NCBI RefSeq assembly: GCF_028475105.1
Contig: NZ_CP116936.1
Span: 1,860,001 to 1,924,000, forward strand
DNA: 64,000 nucleotides
Direction of reading: 5' to 3'
Source of the DNA: Micromonospora sp. LH3U1
GTDB taxonomy: Bacteria > Actinomycetota > Actinomycetes > Mycobacteriales > Micromonosporaceae
Below are positions 34,297 through 43,082 of this stretch, in pieces; the stretch's first letter is position 1, and each line of letters opens with the position of its first letter. The notes beneath the pieces are model-generated. The model searched no databases, had not been told where the DNA came from, and saw only the letters and a list, made by a program, of their open reading frames with translations. A program made the translations under genes and the position numbers.

Positions 34297-36489
34297 CTAG
34301 GACAGCGACCACTGCTGACGGGTCGCGCCGCTGGCGGTCCGCTGGATGATGTCCGCTCCGTTGTCCGTGAGCGTTCCGTCGAGGTCGAGCACTCGACCGC
34401 TGTTGCGGTTCGTGATGGTGAAATGGGTACCGACCCGCGTGATGCGCCACTGCTGGTTGGCCGAACCGGTGTATGTCCACTGGATCACGTCGGCGCCGTC
34501 CGCGGTGGAGTTGCCGGTCACGTCGAGGGACCGACCGCTTCGACGGTTGACGATCCGGTAGTACCCGTCCCCGACGCTGACGATCGACCACTTCTGGTGC
34601 AGGCCGCCGTTGTCGGCCCACTGCACGGCGTCGCCGCCGTCACCCGGCGCGGCAACCGCGACCTCCATGACCTTCCCACTGGCCCGGTTCGTGAACGTGA
34701 AGTTCGCGTTCGGGTCGAACGAGCCGTTCAGGGCGTCGAGTTCCTTCAGGCTGAACCGCGTCGTCATGATGTACGGGTAGCTCGTGTCGGCCGGGTCGAA
34801 GTATCCGTAGGACGTAAGCACGAACGTGCCGTCGGGAAGCACGACGTTGCCCGCGTAGCCGGTGTCGCCGCTCTTGGCCGAGGGCGTGAAGTCCTCCAGC
34901 AACCGGACCCGGTACTGGCCCTCGCGGGAGTTGACCAGGTCGTCGTAGGTCCCGACCCAGGCCACCCAGTCGCCGGCCACCCATGCGCCGGTGTTGCTCA
35001 CGCTGTTGCGGATGATGTCGCGGAAGGTGATGACGAGCCGGCCGGAGGCCGGGTCGTACGTCGCGGCATGACGTTCGCCCATGAGGGCGCCCTGCATCTC
35101 GCGCGGCTCGGTCCAGGTGTTTCCCTCGTCGTTCGAGAACGCGACCATTGCGTTCGTGCGCTTGTTCTGCGCCCGGGCGAGCAGCGCGAGTTGGCGACCG
35201 TCAGGCGAGCGGATGATCTCGATCTCGCAGAGGCCCGCGTACTTCTCGATGGTGTTGTGCGCGGCGAGGAGCCGGGCCGGCGTGCTCCAGACGGCGTTGC
35301 CGCTGGCGTCGAAGGTCAGGTACGTCTTCCAGTTGTTGTATCCGCCGTCGTGGAAGATGCCCATGTACCGGAAGTCCCAGGATCCGTCGGCCTTCTTGAG
35401 GCGGACCAGGGTGGCGTGGGCCACGAATCCGGCGAAGCCGGCGTCGGCGAAATGGTGGGTGAACTCGGACCAGGACTGGCCGTTGTCGTCGGAGTAGGCG
35501 GTCTTGAACCCTCCGGGGCTCGCCGGCAGGCCGCTGACCAGCAGCAGTCGGGTCGCCCCGGTCGGCTTGACCACCTTGTAGAGGGTGGGGGTCTCCTTGC
35601 TGGTGGCCCAGCTCGCCGGCGTGGGAAGCCGACCGGTCCAGGTGCGGCCACCGTCGTCGCTGCGCTTCAGGATGATCTGGCCGGTGCCGTGGCCCATGGG
35701 GTACACGGTGAAGATCGTGCGTCCGTCGTCGAGCAGGACGGAGTCGGGGTGTCCGAGGTACTGCCCCGCCTGGCGGTCGGTGAGCACCTGGCGGCGCGTG
35801 TCGTCCTTCAGATCCAGAAACGGGATCGTGTAGTCGATGCGCATGCTGAGGTCACTGGTCTCACCCGCCGGGAGCGCGGTGCCGTACACGCGCACGTAGT
35901 CGAGGTCGCCGCTGTAGTGCCACTGGGCGCCCTGCACGTCGACGTTGCGGCCGATCCACATCCCGTTGAGGTCGCGGACGTTCGCGAAGAACGCGGTCGA
36001 AGGGTGTGTGGCGCGCACCGTTCCGTCGACGTAGAGGCGGGTGCCCTCGGATCCGACGGTCAGGATGGCGGTGTGCCAGACGCCGTCGTTGTAGGGGCCG
36101 CCGGTGGACGTCACCTGGGTGGCGTAGGCCCCGTTCTCCCTGTTCTCGAAGTAGACCGATCCGCCGTTGAGGGAGAACGACAGGTTGCTGGACTCGTCTG
36201 CGGTGTGCGAGGCGCTGAAGAAGCTCTTCGCGACGGCGGAACTCGTGGACCGGAACCGGACCGCGATCGCCCCCTGGGTCAGGTTCGCAACGCTGGACAC
36301 GTCGCCGGACTTGTCGACGAAGGTGCTAGTGCCATTGAACGCCTGATTGACCGCGTAGTTCAGCGTCGCGGTGGCCGCGGCGTGCCCTGGGGTCGCCGGC
36401 ATCAGCAGGCTCAGCAGAAGCATCAGCGCGACTGTTGCGGCGGTGCCGGCCCGGGTCGCCGGGCGGCGTGCCCTCGACCGGGCGTTCAT
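34297..36489 (-). CDS. Secreted sialidase-fold protein with LamG and ricin-B domains
   Basis: 730 aa. Signal peptide (VALMLLLSLLMPATPGHA), then a concanavalin/LamG-type domain (about 45-215; DGVWHTAILTVGSEGTRLYV), a six-bladed sialidase-like propeller (about 225-590) with Asp boxes RSDDGGRTW, SDDNGQSW and SNDEGNTW, and a C-terminal ricin-B lectin (about 605-730). The FRIP/RIP arginine motif of GH33 is not visible; the first blade reads YLGHPDSVLLDDGRTI instead. It may cleave a sugar other than the standard sialoside. ATG at 36489 overlaps the GH20 stop by 4 bp (translational coupling). Third gene of the beta-helix/GH20 operon. Confidence 0.87.
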   Translation of the reverse strand: MNARSRARRPATRAGTAATVALMLLLSLLMPATPGHAAATATLNYAVNQAFNGTSTFVDKSGDVSSVANLTQGAIAVRFRSTSSAVAKSFFSASHTADESSNLSFSLNGGSVYFENRENGAYATQVTSTGGPYNDGVWHTAILTVGSEGTRLYVDGTVRATHPSTAFFANVRDLNGMWIGRNVDVQGAQWHYSGDLDYVRVYGTALPAGETSDLSMRIDYTIPFLDLKDDTRRQVLTDRQAGQYLGHPDSVLLDDGRTIFTVYPMGHGTGQIILKRSDDGGRTWTGRLPTPASWATSKETPTLYKVVKPTGATRLLLVSGLPASPGGFKTAYSDDNGQSWSEFTHHFADAGFAGFVAHATLVRLKKADGSWDFRYMGIFHDGGYNNWKTYLTFDASGNAVWSTPARLLAAHNTIEKYAGLCEIEIIRSPDGRQLALLARAQNKRTNAMVAFSNDEGNTWTEPREMQGALMGERHAATYDPASGRLVITFRDIIRNSVSNTGAWVAGDWVAWVGTYDDLVNSREGQYRVRLLEDFTPSAKSGDTGYAGNVVLPDGTFVLTSYGYFDPADTSYPYIMTTRFSLKELDALNGSFDPNANFTFTNRASGKVMEVAVAAPGDGGDAVQWADNGGLHQKWSIVSVGDGYYRIVNRRSGRSLDVTGNSTADGADVIQWTYTGSANQQWRITRVGTHFTITNRNSGRVLDLDGTLTDNGADIIQRTASGATRQQWSLS

Positions 36490-38837
36490 CGGGTGACGGT
36501 CCATTGCTGATCGGTACCTCCGCGGTAGGTCGACTGGACGACGGCGGCGCCGTCAGTGGTCGCGGCGTTGGCCACGGTGAGCGCCTTGCCGGAATTCCTG
36601 TTGATGATCTTGTAATGCGCTCCGACCGGAATGACGCTCCACAGCTGGTTCGTGCCGCCGTGGTACGTCCACTGGACGACGCTCGCACCGTCGGCGGTGG
36701 AGGAGCCGGACACGTCCAACGCCTTGCCGCTGCTGCGGTTGACGATGCGGTAGTAGCCGCCGCCGGCCTCGGCGAGAGTCCAGCGCTGATGCGCCGCACC
36801 GTTGCTCGACCATTGGATGGCGCCACCGCCGTCCCCACTGCCAGCCGGCACCTCGAGAACCTTGGTGCTGTTGCGGTTGACGACGCGGTACTCCGTCGAC
36901 GGGTCGAACGCGGCGGTCGGGGCTGCCGCCGTGGACACCTCGACCTTGTCCGCCGTGACCGCGGTACCGGACGAGCTGGCGTTCCTGGTGTTCAACACCC
37001 GCAGCCGCAGGACGTGCGGGCCCTGCGCGAGCAGTCCACTGCTGAAGACCAGGGCCTGGTCCACCCGCGTGGCGGCGTACAGGTCGACCACGGTTTCCGG
37101 GCCGCCGTCGACCGAGACGGCCGCCCGCCCGTGGTTCGCGGCTCTGGCGGCGAAGAGCTTGATCTTGTTTCCGGTGAATCGCACCTGGTAGGCGCTGTCG
37201 AGCGTGCTGCTGTAGTGGTCGTCACCCTGGTACTGCCGGGCGCCGTTGGTTCCGTACTGCCAGGTGCCCGAGTAGCTGAACTGGTTGTCGCCGGTCCCCG
37301 TGGTGTTGTCGTTGACCTGGACCACGCTCGGCACCCCCGGTGCGTCCCCGATCGCGTCCACGCGGGAGAAGAACGCCTCCACGGTGCTCGATCGTGGGCC
37401 GCCCCACAGACGCTCGGCGAGGACCTCGGTCGGCCGCGTGGCGTACTGGTCGAACCACTCGTCGGTCTGGTGTTCCACCGCGTCCGACCAGCGGGCGATC
37501 TGGTAGCCGTTGACCTTGGCGTTCTGGTCCGGAGCCCAGCTCTCGTAGACGTTCTTCGAGTTGACGTAGAGGTTCAGGCCGGGAGTCACGTACAACGTGC
37601 TCTCCGGAACGCCGACCACCGTGTACCCCAGGTTGTAGAAGTAGTTCAGCGACCCGGTGTACGGCGTCAGGACGATGTTGGTCGCCGGCTTGATGCTCGT
37701 CTGCTGGCCGTTCGTTTCCCACCAGTTCCACAGCTGGGCCGTCTTGCCGTACGACCGCACCTTGTCGTTCATCAGGTTCATGAACTCGGTGAAGACGTCA
37801 CCCGGGTAGGGAAAACCCCGTGCCTGCGCGTAGTTGACCAGCTCCGGGCAGCTGTTCTTGGCGCTGTCGTTCTGGTATTCGTCGCCGCCGATGTGGAAGT
37901 AGGGGCCGTCGAACAGCGGCACGAACTCCGACAGCAGGTTCATGACGAACGTCCGGGCGGAGTCCTTCGTCAGGTTGAGCGTCCAGCCGCCGTTCGACCC
38001 GCCCGGCCAGGGCGCGTAGTCCATCGACGAGCAGGTGAACCGCATCGTCGGGTCGTAGGTCGTCATGGCGGTCGCGTGGCCCGGCAGGTCGATCTCGGGA
38101 ACGATGGTGATGTGGTACCGCTTGGCGACATCCTGCAGCCGGCGCAGGTCGGCCTTGCTGTAGGACTGTGCCGAGGCCAGACCGGGGTAGCGGTCGCTGC
38201 GCAGCCGGAAGCCGTTCCATTCGGTGAGGTGCAGGCGCAGCGTGTTCAGACGCAGCCACGCCATGCGGCGGAGAAGGTTCTCGAGGTAGTCCATCTCGTA
38301 GAAGTGCCGGCCGACGTCGAGCATCACCCCCCTGTCCCGGTACTGCGGGTAGTCCCGGATCGATCCCGCCGGAACGGTGGTCGCCGTCGCGCTCTGCTTG
38401 ATCATTTGCAGCAGGGTCTGGGTGCCGTAGTACACGCCGGCCGCCGCGTTGCCACGGACCACGACGTTCGAGCTGGCCGTCAGCAGGTACCCCTGGTCGC
38501 CGATGCCGGTATCGGTGGTGGCCAGGGTGAGCAGGATGTCGCCGGTCGCGGGCGCCGCCGACGAGATGACCGGTACGTCGACACCGCTGATCGCGCCGAG
38601 GTCGACGCGCAACGAGGTCGCCGCCGCCGACAACTGGGCGGTATGGGCGGGGTCCACCAGGATCCGGGAGGTCGCGGTCAGCGTGTAGACGCCGGTGCCG
38701 CCGGTCCACTCCCGGACGCTCGGCGCGACCTGGGGCACCGGATTGGCCGCGTGCGCCGCCGACGGTACCTGGAGCCCCACGCTGGCCAGCAGGGTGGTGA
38801 GTAGGAGAAGAAGACGCATCTGGTGGGAAGAGAACAC
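36486..38837 (-). CDS. Secreted GH20 beta-N-acetylhexosaminidase with ricin-B domain
   Basis: 783 aa. Signal peptide (MRLLLLLTTLLASVGLQV), a GH20b-type N-domain (DPAHTAQLSAAATSLRVDLG) and the GH20 barrel with the catalytic D319-E320 in YFHIGGDEYQNDSAK; GVMLDVGRHFYEMDYLENL is the family entry strand. A galactose-binding-like sandwich (FTGNKIKLFAARAANHGRAA) and ricin-B repeats (about 660-783) follow. Start is GTG at 38837 because GGAGGT (38846-38851) is 8 nt upstream; ATG at 38819 has no ribosome site. Frees terminal beta-GlcNAc or GalNAc. Second gene of a three-gene operon. Confidence 0.93.
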   Translation of the reverse strand: MFSSHQMRLLLLLTTLLASVGLQVPSAAHAANPVPQVAPSVREWTGGTGVYTLTATSRILVDPAHTAQLSAAATSLRVDLGAISGVDVPVISSAAPATGDILLTLATTDTGIGDQGYLLTASSNVVVRGNAAAGVYYGTQTLLQMIKQSATATTVPAGSIRDYPQYRDRGVMLDVGRHFYEMDYLENLLRRMAWLRLNTLRLHLTEWNGFRLRSDRYPGLASAQSYSKADLRRLQDVAKRYHITIVPEIDLPGHATAMTTYDPTMRFTCSSMDYAPWPGGSNGGWTLNLTKDSARTFVMNLLSEFVPLFDGPYFHIGGDEYQNDSAKNSCPELVNYAQARGFPYPGDVFTEFMNLMNDKVRSYGKTAQLWNWWETNGQQTSIKPATNIVLTPYTGSLNYFYNLGYTVVGVPESTLYVTPGLNLYVNSKNVYESWAPDQNAKVNGYQIARWSDAVEHQTDEWFDQYATRPTEVLAERLWGGPRSSTVEAFFSRVDAIGDAPGVPSVVQVNDNTTGTGDNQFSYSGTWQYGTNGARQYQGDDHYSSTLDSAYQVRFTGNKIKLFAARAANHGRAAVSVDGGPETVVDLYAATRVDQALVFSSGLLAQGPHVLRLRVLNTRNASSSGTAVTADKVEVSTAAAPTAAFDPSTEYRVVNRNSTKVLEVPAGSGDGGGAIQWSSNGAAHQRWTLAEAGGGYYRIVNRSSGKALDVSGSSTADGASVVQWTYHGGTNQLWSVIPVGAHYKIINRNSGKALTVANAATTDGAAVVQSTYRGGTDQQWTVTR

Positions 38838-38863
38838 TGTCGTGTACCTCCGGTCGGGAACGC

Positions 38864-39937
38864 TCAGAGCGGCAGAAGATCCTTGACGTTGCCCTGCAAC
38901 AGGGGCAGATTGCCGCTGTTGGCCTGTGTGCCCACCAGGTGCACGGGAGTCGCGCCGGTGCACCTGACGGTGAGATTGGACAGGGTGCAACCGGACAGCA
39001 TCCAGCGGGTGCCCAGCAGGTTCGTGGCGCGGATGTCGCTGTACCAGAGGGTGTTGCCGGTAAAGGTCGGTGGCAGCAGGCCCTCGACGACCACGCCGGT
39101 GCCGGGGTCGCGGTCAGCTCCCCCGATCGGGAACGACAGCGCGGTGGTCCAGCGCACGGGGACGCCGCCGTTGGAGTGATTGAAGGTGTTGCCGGTCAGG
39201 CTGCCGTGCCCCCAGTTGTCACTGGTGAGCGTCCCGTACGGGCTGGTCTGCGCGAACGAGTAGTAGGCGCCGTAGCATCCGACGACGATGTTGCCGTTGA
39301 TCGTCCAGTTCCCGGACGAGTTCCAGACCGCGAGTCGGCACGATGTGAAGCTGTTCGCGGTCAACTGCGAGTATTCGCTGCGGTCGGCCAGCGAGACACC
39401 GAAGTAGCAGCGGTGGAAGGCATTGCCGCTCACCTTGAGCCGGTAGCCGAAGTAGTCGTCCGCCGTCGATCCGGTTACCGCGAGGCCGGCGCCGCGCCAG
39501 TTCGTGAAGTCGCAGTCCAGGATCCGTACGCCGGTGCTGCGGCTGATCCGGACGCCGACGTGCGCGAACTGCGGTGCTGAGCCGACCGGGCTGGTCTGGC
39601 GGCCGAGAAAGTGGACACCGCTGATGGTGACGTTGCTGCGGCCCACGATGGACAGGGCACCGGTCTGGTCGTTGGCGACGGTGACCGTCGCACCGTTGCC
39701 GACGATGAGGCAGTGGTCGGGCAGGGTGACGGAGGCCGACAGGGTGTACGTGGCACCGGGTGCGAGCTGTACCTGAGGCGTACGGGCGAGGACGGCGTTC
39801 CAGTCGTCGGCGACGCCGAGAACCGGCAGGGACGTCGAGGCGATCGCGGCATCCGCCCGGCCGGGCGGTGCGACGGCGGCGAGGGCACCGGCGGCGCTCG
39901 CCACAGCGACCGCGCGGCGGGAGATTCGTGTGGTCAT
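38864..39937 (-). CDS. Secreted right-handed beta-helix protein, unknown function
   Basis: 357 aa. Tat-like signal TTRISRRAVAVASAAGALAA. The body is a pectate-lyase-like parallel beta-helix with repeated short strands and Asn/Ser turns (SIVGRSNVTISGVHFLGRQT; ISRSTGVRILDCDFTNWRGA; NGNIVVGCYGAYYSFAQTSP). No catalytic signature of a known lyase or GH28/GH110 is apparent. It heads the operon with GH20 and the sialidase-like gene, 26 bp before GH20, under a GACATC-type operator, so a glycan-related role is inferred: possibly a new glycosidase, esterase or lectin. Confidence 0.84.
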   Translation of the reverse strand: MTTRISRRAVAVASAAGALAAVAPPGRADAAIASTSLPVLGVADDWNAVLARTPQVQLAPGATYTLSASVTLPDHCLIVGNGATVTVANDQTGALSIVGRSNVTISGVHFLGRQTSPVGSAPQFAHVGVRISRSTGVRILDCDFTNWRGAGLAVTGSTADDYFGYRLKVSGNAFHRCYFGVSLADRSEYSQLTANSFTSCRLAVWNSSGNWTINGNIVVGCYGAYYSFAQTSPYGTLTSDNWGHGSLTGNTFNHSNGGVPVRWTTALSFPIGGADRDPGTGVVVEGLLPPTFTGNTLWYSDIRATNLLGTRWMLSGCTLSNLTVRCTGATPVHLVGTQANSGNLPLLQGNVKDLLPL

Positions 39938-39965
39938 AGTTGTCCTTTGGACAGCAGGAATGTCC

Positions 39966-39978
39966 TACGTCAGATGTC
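39966..39978. promoter_or_regulatory. GACATC-type operator of the beta-helix/GH20/sialidase-like operon
   Basis: Reads GACATCTGACGTA on the minus strand, matching the 13-bp consensus GACATC-N-GATGTC at 11 positions. It starts 5 bp downstream of the predicted -10, the same spacing as at the sialidase promoter. Confidence 0.7.
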
Positions 39979-39983
39979 GGACG

Positions 39984-40012
39984 AACTTACGAGCCTTATC
40001 GACACTCGTCAA
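39984..40012 (-). promoter_or_regulatory. Predicted promoter of the beta-helix operon
   Basis: Minus-strand TTGACG (40007-40012), 17-bp spacer, TAAGTT (39984-39989). Architecture mirrors the sialidase promoter at 27725-27753 including the operator placement. Confidence 0.65.
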
Positions 40013-40036
40013 GGGATCGCGTGCCGGCACCCGCCT

Positions 40037-40175
40037 CTGCAACTTTCTGCAAGCTCTGCGTCGTGCCGAGGCGCGACGAGCCGACTCCGGTGCCGGGCGT
40101 TCCGGCCAGGTTCAGGACGCCGAGCGTGGGGGATGCACCTTGACGGCAGTGAGGTCAGATCCTAGGGTCTGCAAC
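40037..40175. promoter_or_regulatory. CTGCAA repeats upstream of the kinase-agaS-aldolase operon
   Basis: CTGCAAC (40037-40043), CTGCAAG (40047-40053) and CTGCAAC (40169-40175) lie in the 300-bp non-coding region before the PfkB-family gene. The TGCAA core also forms the palindrome at 30449-30469 upstream of deoR. DeoR-type regulators often use such repeats. No -35/-10 pair was assigned here. Confidence 0.35.
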
Positions 40176-40311
40176 ATACTGATTGATTCCGGCGCAGAGA
40201 TGTCACGATAGATCATGCATGCTCGTGGGGCCGGCATCTTCCGGAGGAGGCGGCGGATATGAAACGACATCGGTGTGCCGCGCTCCCGCCGACCGCCGCC
40301 GGATCAGCCAG

Positions 40312-41331
40312 ATGACCGCCGAAGCCCTGCCAAGGGCCCGGGGGCGCGGTGACCTGATCGTCTCGGTGGCGCTCAATCCGGCCCTGGACATCACCTACAC
40401 CGTTCCCGAACTGGTGCCCGACACGTCGCACCGGGTGACGAGCGTGGTCGCCCGTGCCGGGGGCAAGGGTCTGAACGTTGCCCGGGTCCTGCGTCAGCTG
40501 GGCGCCGAAACCCTGGTCCTCGGCCTGCTCGGCGGTGCCGCTGGCGAGCACATCGAGGCCGAACTGGCGGCGTCCGGCATGCCGGCGCAGTTCACCCGCG
40601 TCGACGGTGAGACCCGCCGGACGGTGACCGTCCTCGCGCAGGGCACGGCGACGGTCCTCAACGAACCAGGCCCGCACGTCACCCCGGCGCAGTGGGCGGC
40701 GTTCCGGGAGGCGTTCGCCGAGCGGGCCCGCGTGGCGCGGGTGGTGGTGCTGTCCGGCAGCCGGCCACCGGGCGTCCCCGAGACCGCGTACGCCGACCTC
40801 GTCACCATCGCGCGGGCCGGCGGCGCAGAGGCCATCGTGGACGCCGAGGGCCCCGCGCTCCGGCACGCGCTGGCCGCGGCACCGGCACTGGCGAAACCGA
40901 ACGCCCACGAGGCGGCGGACCTGCTCGGCCGCCCGGTACGCACCCGCGACGACGCCGTGGCGGTGGCGCACGAACTCGTCCGACTCGGCGCCAGCGCGGG
41001 CGTCGTCTCCCGTGGCGCGGACGGGTTCGTGGCGGTCAGCGGCGGCACCGCCTACAGCGCCCGCGCGCCCGAACGGGTGTCCGGCAACCCGACCGGCGCT
41101 GGCGACGCCCTCGCGGCCGTGCTCGCGTACGGGCTCGTCACCCGCGCGCCGTGGCGGGATGTCCTCGCCCGAGGCGCGGCCGTCTCGGCGGCTGCCGTCG
41201 CCTGCCGGTGGGCGGGCGAGTACGACGACGCCGTGGCTTCCCGACTGCTGTCCCGAACCACTGTGGAACAACTGGATGAGCACCGCACCAACAGAGAGCA
41301 GGAACCGTGTCGTACGTCGCCTCCGAGATAG
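40312..41331 (+). CDS. PfkB-family sugar-phosphate kinase (1-phosphofructokinase/tagatose-6-phosphate kinase type)
   Basis: 339 aa cytoplasmic kinase. The LacC/FruK subgroup start SVALNPALDITYTVPELVPD and RAGGKGLNVARVLRQLGAE, plus the PfkB signature GNPTGAGDALAAVLAYGL with the catalytic Asp, are intact. ATG at 40312 gives the right N-terminus; its ribosome site is weak. It overlaps the next gene by 25 bp. With the AgaS-like enzyme and the class II aldolase it completes tagatose-6-phosphate to tagatose-1,6-bisphosphate, which makes tagatose-6-P the more likely substrate than fructose-1-P (context inference). Confidence 0.9.
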   Translation: MTAEALPRARGRGDLIVSVALNPALDITYTVPELVPDTSHRVTSVVARAGGKGLNVARVLRQLGAETLVLGLLGGAAGEHIEAELAASGMPAQFTRVDGETRRTVTVLAQGTATVLNEPGPHVTPAQWAAFREAFAERARVARVVVLSGSRPPGVPETAYADLVTIARAGGAEAIVDAEGPALRHALAAAPALAKPNAHEAADLLGRPVRTRDDAVAVAHELVRLGASAGVVSRGADGFVAVSGGTAYSARAPERVSGNPTGAGDALAAVLAYGLVTRAPWRDVLARGAAVSAAAVACRWAGEYDDAVASRLLSRTTVEQLDEHRTNREQEPCRTSPPR

Positions 41332-42203
41332 CCTCCCAGCCCGAGACGTGGCGTCGCGCCGCGGACCTGGTCGCCCAACCGGGCGTGGCGCGGGCCCTGC
41401 CCCAGCCCGGTGAGCGGGTCGCCGTGGTCGGCTGTGGCACGTCGTACTTCATGGCGCAGAGCTTCGCGACGCTGCGTGAGTCGGCGGGCCAGGGTGAGAC
41501 CGACGCCTTCGCCGCCTCGGAGTTCCCCGCCGGGCGACGGTACGACCGCGTGGTCGCCATCACCCGCTCCGGCACCACCACCGAGGTGATCCGGCTCCTC
41601 GAGCAGTTGCCGCCCGGCAGCCGTTCGACCGTGCTCACGACCGATGCCGACCGGCCGGTGAGCCGGCTCGTGAGCGACTGCGTCGTCCTGGACTTCGCCG
41701 ACGAGCAGTCAGTGGTGCAGACCCGCTTCGCCACGACCGCGCTCGCCGTCTGGCGTGCCGGTCTCGGGGAGGACCTGACCGTGCCGATCGCCCAGGCGCG
41801 GGCCCAGCTGAACACGCCACTCGACCCGGCCGTGGTCGGTCGGGACCAGTTCACCTTCCTCGGCACCGGCTGGACGGTGGGGCTGGCGCACGAGGCGGCC
41901 CTCAAGCTGCGGGAGGCGGCACAGATGTGGGCCGAGTCGTACCCGGCGATGGAGTTCCGGCACGGTCCGATCAGCGTGGTGGACCACCGGTCCGTGGTCT
42001 GGATCTTCGGGCCGGTGGTGCCCGGCCTCCGCGACGATCTGGCCGCCACGGGCGCGATCGTGGTGCACGAGGACGTCGACGCCATGGCGCACCTCACCAC
42101 CGCGCAGCGGCTCGCGGTCGAGCTCGCGGTCCGTCGCGGCCTGGATCCGGACCAGCCTCGGCTGCTCACCCGAGCCGTCGTCCTGACCGCGCCGGCCGCC
42201 TGA
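41307..42203 (+). CDS. agaS: AgaS-like SIS-domain sugar-phosphate isomerase/deaminase
   Basis: 298 aa with two SIS domains. The first has the sugar-phosphate loop VVGCGTSYFMAQSF and AITRSGTTTEVIRLLEQLP; the second has FLGTGWTVGLAHEAALKLRE and ESYPAMEFRHGPISVVDHRS, as in GlmS-type isomerase domains and AgaS. AgaS converts galactosamine-6-phosphate to tagatose-6-phosphate with loss of ammonia. GTG at 41307 lies within the end of the kinase gene and has AGGA upstream. Position between a LacC-type kinase and a class II aldolase supports the GalNAc/GalN route; the symbol is by context rather than alignment. Confidence 0.85.
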   Translation: MSYVASEIASQPETWRRAADLVAQPGVARALPQPGERVAVVGCGTSYFMAQSFATLRESAGQGETDAFAASEFPAGRRYDRVVAITRSGTTTEVIRLLEQLPPGSRSTVLTTDADRPVSRLVSDCVVLDFADEQSVVQTRFATTALAVWRAGLGEDLTVPIAQARAQLNTPLDPAVVGRDQFTFLGTGWTVGLAHEAALKLREAAQMWAESYPAMEFRHGPISVVDHRSVVWIFGPVVPGLRDDLAATGAIVVHEDVDAMAHLTTAQRLAVELAVRRGLDPDQPRLLTRAVVLTAPAA

Positions 42204-42212
42204 GGACCGCTG

Positions 42213-43055
42213 ATGCCCCTCGTTCCCACCGCCGACCTGGTGGCGGCGGCCCGTGCCGCCGGCACCGGCGTGCTCGCGTTCAACGTCATCACGATCGAGT
42301 ACGCCCAGGCGATCGCCGCCGCGGCGGAGCGTGCCGGCCGGCCCGCGATCCTGCAGATCAGCCAGAACGCGGCGCGTTACCACTCGGGCCTGTCGGCCAT
42401 CGCCGCGGCGACGGCCGAGGTCGCCTGGACGTCCAGCGCGGCCCTGTCGCTGCACCTGGACCACGTCGACGACATCAGCCTGCTGGAGCAGGCCCCCGAC
42501 GCCGGCTTCAGCTCCGTGATGGTCGACGCGTCCGCGCTGGCGTACGCCGCCAACGTGGCCACCACTCGTAAGGCGACCGACTGGGCGCACGACCACCAGC
42601 TGTGGGTGGAGGCGGAACTCGGCTACGTCGGCGGTAAGCCGGACGCTCCGGCGAGCGCGCACACCGCCGGCGTCCGCACCGACCCGTCCGAGGCCGCCCG
42701 GTACGTGGCCGAGACTGGCGTCGACGCCCTGGCCGTCGCGGTGGGCAGCTCCCACGCGATGGCCGACCGAACCGCCTCGCTGGATCTCGACCTGGTGGCG
42801 GCGATCCGCGACGCCGTACCCGTGCCCCTGGTCCTGCACGGTTCCTCCGGCGTGCCGCTGGAGCAGATCCGCGCCGCGGTCGGTCGTGGCATGGTGAAGA
42901 TCAACGTCGGTACGGCCCTCAACGTGGCGTTCACCGACGCGGTCCGTGGCGCCCTGCCGGAATCCCGCGACCCGCGCCGGTACCTCGCAGCGGGCCGGGA
43001 CGCGGTGACCGGGGTGGTCGAGCGCCTGCTCATGCTCCTTCCCGCGGCACCGTAG
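42213..43055 (+). CDS. Class II tagatose/fructose-bisphosphate aldolase
   Basis: 280 aa zinc aldolase that splits a ketohexose-1,6-bisphosphate to dihydroxyacetone phosphate and glyceraldehyde-3-phosphate. Catalytic Asp and Zn His are in LHLDHVDDISLLEQA; further ligands in VEAELGYVGGK, AVGSSHAM and LHGSSGVPLEQI; KINVGTALNVAF closes the phosphate site. ATG at 42213 follows GAGGACCGCTG, 9 bp after the previous stop. Resembles KbaY/GatY as much as FbaA. Last gene of the operon; it faces the ROK gene with only 27 bp between stops. Confidence 0.92.
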   Translation: MPLVPTADLVAAARAAGTGVLAFNVITIEYAQAIAAAAERAGRPAILQISQNAARYHSGLSAIAAATAEVAWTSSAALSLHLDHVDDISLLEQAPDAGFSSVMVDASALAYAANVATTRKATDWAHDHQLWVEAELGYVGGKPDAPASAHTAGVRTDPSEAARYVAETGVDALAVAVGSSHAMADRTASLDLDLVAAIRDAVPVPLVLHGSSGVPLEQIRAAVGRGMVKINVGTALNVAFTDAVRGALPESRDPRRYLAAGRDAVTGVVERLLMLLPAAP

Positions 43056-43082
43056 CCGGAAGGCGCGCCGTGGGTGCTGGTC

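Noticed and set aside
34141..38804. Two plus-strand frames of 789 codons opposite the sialidase-like and GH20 genes
   Set aside because: Antisense shadows; no start signals and repetitive Val/Gly/Arg composition.
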